Source: Streptomyces longispororuber (lineage in GTDB: Bacteria > Actinomycetota > Actinomycetes > Streptomycetales > Streptomycetaceae). Taken from it: a stretch of DNA of 64,000 bases. Positions 58,450-64,000 of the stretch are shown here, piece after piece. Made by a program: the position numbers and the translations under genes. The stretch covers positions 1 through 64,000 of the forward strand of contig NZ_BNBT01000032.1 of assembly GCF_014656095.1 (NCBI RefSeq). Direction: 5' to 3'. Every line of letters begins with the position of its first letter. Position 1 is the stretch's first letter. The notes beneath the pieces are model-generated. The model saw only the letters and a program-made list of their open reading frames with translations. It made no database searches and was not told where the DNA came from.

Positions 58450-58538
58450 ACGCCGTCCCGGAGATGCCCGGCGTCGACCTCGCCCGCCAGGCCCGGCCCG
58501 CCGCGACCGGCCGCGCACTGGAACAATCCCCTTGGTGA
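58446..58538 (+). CDS. Very small protein (30 aa), possibly a truncated gene
   Basis: GTG overlaps the stop of the preceding broken gene (GTGA) and its own stop overlaps the next GTG. The product starts VNAVPEMPGVDLARQARPAA; GVDLARQA is the usual start of DciA-like (DUF721) proteins in Streptomyces, so this may be only the head of such a gene. Confidence 0.35.
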   Translation: MNAVPEMPGVDLARQARPAATGRALEQSPW

Positions 58539-58822
58539 CCACCCCATCCCGTGACCGCGCGCTCGGGCGCGGCGTCTCCGCGCTCATCCCCCCGGCCGGC
58601 GCCGGGTCCGCCACCGACCGGGCCACCGCCGCACTCGCCGCCCTGCGCACCGTGCCTGTGCATGTCGGCGTGCTCCAGGCCGCCGTGGTGCTCCTGGAGG
58701 AAGAGCAGCCCGGCGCCGATCCGGCCCGCGCGGCCGCCATCGAGTCGACCGTGGCCCTGCTGCGGACCGCCATCGGCCAGGCCGCCGACGACTTGGGCCC
58801 CAGCCCCGGCCGGGCAGGCTGA
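58535..58822 (+). CDS. Small helical protein (95 aa)
   Basis: GTG 58535 overlaps the previous stop. Sequence RALGRGVSALIPPAGAGSAT and VPVHVGVLQAAVVLLEEEQP, ending in a helical region LRTAIGQAADDLGPSPGRAG. No membrane segment and no known domain. The coupled position supports translation. Confidence 0.5.
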   Translation: MTTPSRDRALGRGVSALIPPAGAGSATDRATAALAALRTVPVHVGVLQAAVVLLEEEQPGADPARAAAIESTVALLRTAIGQAADDLGPSPGRAG

Positions 58823-58894
58823 GCGGGCGGCCCGCGCCGCGGCCGCAGGCGTGTCGGCCCGCGCAGGCCTCCGGTCCAGGCCAGACTCGGGCCC

Positions 58895-59050
58895 ATGGCA
58901 CGGGAGATGGACCACGACGCCGCCGAGCGCATCGCGGAGGCCGCCGAGCGGGACCCGGAGAGCCCTACCGCAGTCTCGGGGTTCGACGAACGGGCCGCGG
59001 CCGCCGCCGACCGCAACGCCGACGACGCGTACGACGACGAGGACCCGTAG
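58895..59050 (+). CDS. Small acidic protein (51 aa)
   Basis: Starts MAREMDHDAAERIAEAAERD or at the internal ATG 58907. Very acidic with a DNADDAYDDEDP-type end. Probably a single helix. Codon use fits coding; the ribosome site is unclear. Confidence 0.45.
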   Translation: MAREMDHDAAERIAEAAERDPESPTAVSGFDERAAAAADRNADDAYDDEDP

Positions 59051-59109
59051 GCCGGCCCCGGGGAACAACGGCACGGCGGTCGGCTGCAACTGAACGCCGC
59101 CCGTACGGC

Positions 59110-60267
59110 ATGTACGGAGGCATGAGGACACCGCGCCCCCTGCGCGCCTACCGGCAGCGCACTGCACGCAACAGGCAGCTGAAGCAGCGCCAGACTCTGC
59201 TGGAGCGGCGCCGGGTGCAGGCTCACCGGGTGAGAGTTGCCCAACGCCGGGGCATGGCCGCGCTGATCATCTCAGGGGCTGGCGTGCTGCTGGTCGTACT
59301 GCCGTGGCTGATCTGGAAAGGCCCCTACGTCCTCGATGCCGCACACCTTGACGAGAGCGAACTGAAGAAGGGGTCGGCAGCCCTTGTGACCGGCCTGCGG
59401 ACCGCCGTCGTCGCGTTCGCCGCCGCCCTGGGCGCCGGCATCGCCCTGTTCTACACGGCCCGCACCTACCGCCTCACCCGCCGCGGCCAGATCACCGACC
59501 GGTTCACCAAGGCCCTCGAACGCCTCGACTCCGAGAAGATCTACATCCGCATCGGCGGCATCCTCGCCCTCGAACAGATCGTCCAAGACGCTCCCGACCA
59601 AGCCGCCACCGACGCCGCCCGTGTCCTGGGCCACTTCATCCGCCACCGCACCCTCCACGCCGCGCCCCCTCCTGCCCCCGAGAGCTCCGGCAACCAACCG
59701 GCAGCCGAACCGCTCCCCCGCGAACCGGCAGCCGACATACAAGCAGCCCTCACCGCCCTCACCCGCACCGAATCACGCACCCACGTCGACCCCCGCGAAA
59801 AACTCGCCCTTCACGGGCTCCACCTCGCCGGCGCCCGACTCATGCAAGCCGACCTCACCGACGCCGACCTGGGCGGGGCGACGCTCACGAGGGCCGCCCT
59901 GGGCGGGGCGACGCTCACGAGGGCCACCCTGTACGGGGCCAGGCTCAGTAATGCCGAGCTGCGTTGGGCGAAGCTCGAGGGGGCCATCCTGGACGGAGCG
60001 ACGCTCGACGGGGCCACCCTGGACGGGGCAACGCTTAAGGGGGCCACCCTGGACGGAGCGACGCTGACGAATGCCACCCTGCGCGGGGCGACGCTCACGG
60101 GGACCTACCTGAGCGGGGCGACGCTCACGAGGGCCGACCTACGCGGAGCCGACTTAGAAAGCGTACGCGGCTTGTCTGCATCGCAAGTCGTGCAGGTTGT
60201 AACTGATAGGCACACCAAGCTGCCTGCAGCCTTCTATCCGTCGACCCGGGCAGCCGCCGCTACGTGA
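59110..60267 (+). CDS. Pentapeptide-repeat membrane protein
   Basis: 385 residues. A basic head is followed by two membrane helices (MAALIISGAGVLLVVLPWLI and TGLRTAVVAFAAALGAGIAL), a soluble linker with IYIRIGGILALEQIVQDAPD, and a C-terminal right-handed beta helix of A(D/T)Lxx pentapeptides (ADLTDADLGGATLTRAALGG and on for about 20 units). The DNA is correspondingly repetitive near 59873-60135. Pentapeptide proteins can mimic DNA (Qnr) or act as scaffolds; the membrane-anchored type is widespread in Streptomyces with unknown function. Confidence 0.8.
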   Translation: MYGGMRTPRPLRAYRQRTARNRQLKQRQTLLERRRVQAHRVRVAQRRGMAALIISGAGVLLVVLPWLIWKGPYVLDAAHLDESELKKGSAALVTGLRTAVVAFAAALGAGIALFYTARTYRLTRRGQITDRFTKALERLDSEKIYIRIGGILALEQIVQDAPDQAATDAARVLGHFIRHRTLHAAPPPAPESSGNQPAAEPLPREPAADIQAALTALTRTESRTHVDPREKLALHGLHLAGARLMQADLTDADLGGATLTRAALGGATLTRATLYGARLSNAELRWAKLEGAILDGATLDGATLDGATLKGATLDGATLTNATLRGATLTGTYLSGATLTRADLRGADLESVRGLSASQVVQVVTDRHTKLPAAFYPSTRAAAAT

Positions 60268-60436
60268 TCTGCGGCGGGGCTGAAGACGACCGGCCCGCGC
60301 CCCCCCAGAGCAGTCCCGCCGCCTGCGGCTGTGCCGATGTTCCCTCCGGGCCGTCTCCCCGGACCGGGCACGGCTCGCCCGTGGTTCCCGGATAAGCTCA
60401 CTTGTTCGGGTTCCAGGACGTCCGCGAGGCCTGGCA

Positions 60437-60468
60437 GCTGTCACAGTTATGCCCATTACTGTGACAGC
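60437..60468. promoter_or_regulatory. 11-bp perfect inverted repeat, candidate operator or res site
   Basis: GCTGTCACAGT and ACTGTGACAGC flank a 10-base spacer (TATGCCCATT), 28 bases before the recombinase-like ATG. Such symmetric sites are crossover or binding sites for serine recombinases, or operators. Confidence 0.6.
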
Positions 60469-60495
60469 GCATGTCAGCGCGTTGGAGGCGATCAG

Positions 60496-60540
60496 ATGCG
60501 GCTCGCGGGGTACATCCGGGTGTCTACGTGGGCGCTTGCC
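60496..60540 (+). pseudogene. Serine recombinase N-terminal stub
   Basis: GGAGG precedes ATG; the frame reads MRLAGYIRVSTWALA. GYIRVST with its serine is the catalytic opening of resolvase/invertase-type recombinases. After about 12 codons the similarity ends and only unrelated GC-rich sequence follows, so the gene is cut short. Confidence 0.75.
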
Positions 60541-61024
60541 AGGCCGGACACTCCGGCCGTGTCTCAGGTGCGCACCGCACCCGCTGCCGCCTCGCCGAGC
60601 GCGGCGCCCTCACCGCCGCGCGGGACGGACCGGCTGGTGCGCACCGGCCCCGTCCCGCGCCGCGCGAGCTCCCGCCCAGCTCCAGTCCGGCCGCGCTCGG
60701 TAGCTCCGCAGGTACCCGATCCGGCGCCGCGGCGGGCCGAGGCGCTTCCGGCGCCCCGGCCTGTGCAGCCCCGCCGTGCACCCCGTACGGTCCCTCCGGT
60801 GCCGCGCCCGCCGCCCTGCCCGCGCGCGGCGATGTCGCCGGGGGTGGTGTGCACCTGGGCCCGTGGCAGTGGCGTGGACCCGGCCGTGGTGGCCGCGTGC
60901 CGCCAGCAGATGCGCTACGTCAGGTGATCGTCAGTCGATGGGGCCGCGCGCTGTATCGCCGCGGACCCTCACCTCGGCACGGGGCCGAGCCGGTGCCTCG
61001 GCGGCCGCCCGCGCGGCCCGGGTG

Positions 61025-61702
61025 TCAGGCGGCGGTGTAGGTGACGGGGGTGTCCTTGCACTGGCCGGAGGCGAAGACCGCGATGGCGTCCAGCTCGGCG
61101 GGGTCGGCGGCCAGGTCCCAGCGCAGCTTGGTGGACACCCACTCCGCGACGTAGCGGCAGTGGGCGCCGGGCAGCGGCGGCAGCCACTCGGCCGGGTCCT
61201 GCTCCCCCTTGGAGCGGTTGGTGCGGGCGGTGACGGCCACCAGCGAGGCCGGGGCACTGAGGTCGTTGGCGTAGGCCTCGCGGCGGGCCGCGCTCCAGGC
61301 GGAGGCCCCAGACGACCACGCCTCGGCGAGCGGGACCATGTGGTCGATGTCGAGCACCTTGGGGTCCTCGACTTCCTGCCCGTCGTAGTAGGAGCGCCAC
61401 TCGCCGCCGGTCAGCGTGCAGCCGGCGCCCACCTTGGGTGCTTCGACAGCCTCGGCGATCAGCACTTCGCCGCGGGTGGTGCAGCCGTCCTTCAGCATGC
61501 CGCTGTTCCAGTGCTTGAAGGCGCCGCGGGTGTAGCCGGCGCGGTGCTCGGCGGCGGCCGGGAGGCGGTGCACGGCGTCAGCCAGCGTCGTGGTCTCCAC
61601 CGAGGCGGCGGCCTGCGCAGGCGCCGCGGCCAGGAGCGGGACCAGGGACATCGAGAGCGCGGCCAGGCCGCGAACACAGTTCTTGATCACAAGGGTAGGC
61701 AT
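61025..61702 (-). CDS. Secreted HNH-type nuclease (DUF1524)
   Basis: 225 residues from ATG 61702. The first 32 residues form a signal peptide (VIKNCVRGLAALSMSLVPLL, cleavage near AQAAA). The DUF1524 motif is present: LDIDHMVPLAEAW (the DH of the metal site), then SLVAVTARTNRSKGEQDPAE and WLPP. Related Streptomyces proteins are exported metal-dependent nucleases of about 210-230 residues. Pairs of Cys may form disulfides. It stands alone with its own promoter. Confidence 0.85.
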   Translation of the reverse strand: MPTLVIKNCVRGLAALSMSLVPLLAAAPAQAAASVETTTLADAVHRLPAAAEHRAGYTRGAFKHWNSGMLKDGCTTRGEVLIAEAVEAPKVGAGCTLTGGEWRSYYDGQEVEDPKVLDIDHMVPLAEAWSSGASAWSAARREAYANDLSAPASLVAVTARTNRSKGEQDPAEWLPPLPGAHCRYVAEWVSTKLRWDLAADPAELDAIAVFASGQCKDTPVTYTAA

Positions 61703-61824
61703 AGCCGTCGCCCGGCCCGCAGTAGCGGCCTCCGACAGGCTGCTCACCAAGGTAGGCGAAGGTGTTCACCGCAGAAACGTTCGCGCCTACGCCGCATGCC
61801 TCGGCCGGGGTCAGTGTGCGCAGT

Positions 61825-62245
61825 TGTCCCGTGTCACCGGACCTTGACCGTTTGCCAACGGACCTTGATGAGAGCGAGGTAGTGTCAGCGAGGGTTGAGC
61901 AGCGCAGGTCAAGGAGACGCGATGTCCGAGCACACCTCCGACGATCTGCACTGCCCTCGCTGCGGTGAGCTGCCCGAGCCGCTCCTCTGCCTCGGCCACA
62001 AAGCCGACGGCACGCCCTCCACTGATACACCCGCTGCGATGCTCGCCCTCGAAGCCGAACTCGGTCTCGCCGACGACACCTGCCGCCCGGCCACCGGCAC
62101 CACGCTCACCGACGCTCAGACCGCCGTGATGCTGCGTGCCATGTCCGACGACCCCGAACTGGGCACGGGCAACGGGGAACACGGGCGCTGACCAACGCCC
62201 ACAGCGTTTCGAGGGCAATCGCTCAAGGTTCGGTGACACAGGACA
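61825..62245. mobile_element. Gene bracketed by 32-bp inverted repeats
   Basis: The 32 bases at 61825-61856 (TGTCCCGTGTCACCGGACC...) match the reverse complement of 62214-62245 at 28 of 32 positions. Between them is only the 89-residue gene. CGGACCTTGA also repeats directly at 61838 and 61860. The layout is that of a small non-autonomous element or cassette (about 420 bp) with a passenger gene, or two facing promoters. Confidence 0.5.
61922..62191 (+). CDS. Small zinc-binding-like protein (89 aa)
   Basis: AAGGAG precedes ATG 61922. MSEHTSDDLHCPRCGELPEP with LLCLGHKADG gives a CxxC...C...H pattern for a zinc knuckle; the rest is acidic and ends in GTGNGEHGR. Function unknown. It lies inside the inverted-repeat segment 61825-62245, so it could be a cassette gene. 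Confidence 0.55.
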   Translation: MSEHTSDDLHCPRCGELPEPLLCLGHKADGTPSTDTPAAMLALEAELGLADDTCRPATGTTLTDAQTAVMLRAMSDDPELGTGNGEHGR

Positions 62246-62253
62246 GCAGCGCG

Positions 62254-63591
62254 TCAGCGGGCCAGCAGGGCAGCGGCGCGCTGCGCCAGTTCGCGGGCGG
62301 CGGGCACGGTCTCGTGCCGGGCCAGGCGGACGTGGAGGTCTTCGGCGGCGTCGCGGACTTTGACGGACTGGATGCCCTCGGCGCAGTCCAGGAAGTCGGT
62401 CCAGACGGCCAGGGCGCCGTCCAGGTCGCCCTGGCGTAGGTGGATGCCGCCGAGGTCGCCCAGGACGCTGGCGCGGGTACGGCGGCGGTCGAGCCCGTAG
62501 ACCTCCAGGGCCTGGTGCAGGTGGGCGCGGGCTGCGCTCAGGTCGCCCATCTTGGCGAGGATCATCCCGGATGCGTAGGCCCAGCGGCCGATGGTGAAGT
62601 GGGAGGCCCAGGACTGCCCGGTGGGGGCGGTGGCGGTGCGCTCGATCTGTGTCTGGGAGGCGGCCAGGGATGCGGTGGCCAGGCGGTGGTCGCCGTCCAG
62701 GGCGGCGGCGTCGGCCAGGGTGGACTGGTAGTAGGCGATGGCGCGCGGGTCGCTGAGTTCGTGGGCGTAGGTCATGCACTTCTCGGCCAGGGCGAGGGCT
62801 TCGGCGCGGTGGCGCGGGCCGCGGGCGATGGCCTGCACGCTGGCTCCGCGCAGGGCGGTGGCGGCCAGTTCGGGCTCGCGGGCCTCGTCGGCCAGACGCC
62901 AGGCGTGGGCGTAGTAGGTGCGGGCGAGGTCCTGGTGGCGCTGATCGTCGCCCTCGTCCTGGGTCATCCAGCCCAGCAGGTGCGCGAGCTGGGAGGTGGC
63001 CGCATAGAGCTGACGTCCGGTGGCGGCGGTGTAGCGGCCCTTGAGCCAGGGGCCCGCGTTGTCGGTCAGGTAGGTGCGGGCGAGGTGGCGCACGTGGCCG
63101 CCGCCGTACTCGGCGGCCATGTCGCCGAGGGTGGTGACCATGGAGCGGATCGCGTCGACCTCGCCCTGCCCGACGCGGACGGCGGTAGCGTCGGCAGTGC
63201 GCACGCGGCGGGTGATGGCCTCGGCGTCGGGCACGCCGAGGAAGGCCAGGACGGTGCCGCCGGAGGCGGACTTCAAGAAGATCCGACGGTCCACGTCGCT
63301 CCTCCCCAGGGCCAGGACGGATTCCACGGTATCCGCGGTGACGGGCTCTGGGCTGGGGATGCGGGCGAGATGATCCGCAGGGAGCTCCAAGACACGGGCG
63401 ACGGCGGGCAGCCACAGCTCGCCCGGCTTGCGCTCCCCGGCCAGGAGCTTGCGCGCGTACTGGCGGGACATGCCGCGCGGTCCCCGGCCCGCCGCCATGC
63501 TCAGCTCCCGGGCGAGTTTGGTCGGCCCCCAGCGGCGCTCCAGGCACACCTGCCTGATCAAGTGCGTGATCCGCTCGGTGTCCGGGGCCAT
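62254..63591 (-). CDS. XRE-family regulator with TPR-like domain
   Basis: 445 residues from ATG 63591. An N-terminal helix-turn-helix ([40 protein letters not shown]) is followed by a twin-arginine-like [19 protein letters not shown] and a 330-residue helical TPR-like region ([13 protein letters not shown] units, e.g. [20 protein letters not shown]). This is a common Streptomyces regulator type near mobile genes. It likely represses itself through the 10-bp repeats at 63627. Confidence 0.85.
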   Translation of the reverse strand: MAPDTERITHLIRQVCLERRWGPTKLARELSMAAGRGPRGMSRQYARKLLAGERKPGELWLPAVARVLELPADHLARIPSPEPVTADTVESVLALGRSDVDRRIFLKSASGGTVLAFLGVPDAEAITRRVRTADATAVRVGQGEVDAIRSMVTTLGDMAAEYGGGHVRHLARTYLTDNAGPWLKGRYTAATGRQLYAATSQLAHLLGWMTQDEGDDQRHQDLARTYYAHAWRLADEAREPELAATALRGASVQAIARGPRHRAEALALAEKCMTYAHELSDPRAIAYYQSTLADAAALDGDHRLATASLAASQTQIERTATAPTGQSWASHFTIGRWAYASGMILAKMGDLSAARAHLHQALEVYGLDRRRTRASVLGDLGGIHLRQGDLDGALAVWTDFLDCAEGIQSVKVRDAAEDLHVRLARHETVPAARELAQRAAALLAR

Positions 63592-63626
63592 GGCCAGCCC
63601 GCCCCCTTCCGCGGCTCGGGGTGGGT

Positions 63627-63650
63627 TACACGGGACTACACGGGGTTACA
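63627..63650. promoter_or_regulatory. Three 10-bp-phased TACACGGG repeats
   Basis: TACACGGG begins at 63627 and 63637, and a partial TACATCG at 63647: exactly one helical turn apart, 36 bases upstream of the regulator start at 63591. A likely operator. Confidence 0.6.
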
Positions 63651-63840
63651 TCGTGGGCCCTATGGGCCCCGGCCGACAGGGAGTTGACTCAATTGCACGC
63701 CCCCGAAGGCGCCCGGCCGCCCGGCCTGCTCCAGCCCGCGCCCGGGGGCGCGCGGCGGGCCCCGGCTCCGGCTCCCTGCCCGCCCCCCTCGGGGTCTGCC
63801 GCGACCCCCGTTGCCCTGCCCCGCTCAGGAGGCGACCGCC

Positions 63841-64000
63841 ATGCCCCTGCACTTCCCGCACCGGCCGCGCCAGATGCCCGGGCCACCGTCGGCGGCGGCC
63901 GTGAACGGCGCACCGACCTGGACCGATATCGAGCGCGACGTGCGCCTGGGCCTGGCGCTGGCCGACGGGCGAGCCACCGGCGAGGTGGCCGACGTCCTGC
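63841..64000 (+). CDS. Partial hypothetical gene running off the window
   Basis: GGAGG precedes ATG 63841. The visible 53 codons read MPLHFPHRPRQMPGPPSAAA then VNGAPTWTDIERDVRLGLAL. The 3' end is outside the window. WTDIERDVRLGLALADGRAT looks helical. No family can be named from the piece seen. Confidence 0.6.
   Translation, partial: MPLHFPHRPRQMPGPPSAAAVNGAPTWTDIERDVRLGLALADGRATGEVADVL

Larger units (their letters stand above)
60268..61024. other. Mostly non-coding region with recombinase remnant
   Basis: No full gene. It contains the inverted repeat at 60437-60468 and the recombinase start at 60496. The remaining GC-rich sequence from 60540 to 61024 shows no credible reading frame. Confidence 0.5.

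Noticed and set aside
1..64000. CRISPR array
   Set aside because: The repeats found (12, 14, 66-72 bp steps) lack the 25-40-bp repeat and spacer pattern, and no cas genes are present.
1..64000. rRNA or tRNA genes
   Set aside because: No cloverleaf or rRNA-like sequence was recognised on reading; a covariance-model search was not possible.

Overview
The window reads as DNA from a high-GC actinomycete, almost certainly Streptomyces, and looks like the accessory arm of a linear replicon (probably a large linear plasmid). The evidence is the GC-rich coding bias, GTG starts, WhiB, DUF5999, RRQRL-zinc and DUF2637-like proteins, a plasmid ParA/ParB pair, a MobF relaxase, a TraB-like FtsK ATPase, and a left end made of close-packed GC hairpins like Streptomyces subtelomeres, followed at once by a terminal-helicase-like gene. 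All family assignments come from reading motifs; no database search was run.

Layout. 1-4.9 kb: subtelomere-like hairpins, a small hypothetical gene, a long SF2 helicase and a hypothetical gene. 5-12.5 kb: scattered small genes, GCGCAAC repeats at about 12-bp spacing, gene and IS remnants, a SUKH-like protein and an ATP-dependent DNA ligase. 13-18.5 kb: a probable defence and nucleic-acid module with an AbiJ-NTD3-like protein carrying a C-terminal nuclease fold, a divergent CoiA-like nuclease, a TOPRIM-like protein and a GIY-YIG protein. 18.7-23.3 kb: replication-relaxation protein, a repeat-rich intergenic region of 0.8 kb, a small basic protein and a MobF relaxase. 23.5-27 kb: a PIN-domain protein and parAB, with four copies of a GTTAACGCCGTTAAY element inside the parB linker codons (candidate centromere).

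27.2-47.4 kb: about thirty genes, nearly all on the minus strand and often overlapping by four bases, separated by a few strong hairpins. This is the mobile-element core: TraB-like FtsK translocase, its membrane partner, several small membrane proteins, zinc-binding proteins, an Lsr2-like DNA-binding domain protein, a Pycsar-effector-like membrane protein, WhiB and a Nudix hydrolase. A coiled-coil membrane protein in this block has a tail segment carrying 31 GTAC tetranucleotides in 516 bp. 47.6-53.3 kb: a monooxygenase-like protein, an XRE-TPR regulator, two P-loop kinases, and on the other strand a DUF1932-type dehydrogenase and a HAD phosphatase.

53.4-64 kb: a patchwork. It holds a short gene with a structured leader, a large winged-helix zinc protein (possible replication protein), an IS5-type remnant, a GNAT acetyltransferase, frameshifted pieces, a pentapeptide-repeat membrane protein, a serine-recombinase stub behind a perfect 11-bp inverted repeat, a secreted HNH nuclease, a small gene bracketed by 32-bp inverted repeats, and a second XRE-TPR regulator. 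A gene runs off the right edge.

The relaxase, replication-relaxation protein, TraB-like ATPase and small membrane proteins would move the element, and parAB would keep it. The nuclease and defence-like genes are cargo. The strongest leads for something new are the DNA-level repeat arrays buried in coding linkers (parB and the DUF2637-like gene), the repeats beside the relaxation genes, the divergent AbiJ-type/CoiA-like nuclease pair, and the 12-bp GCGCAAC array.
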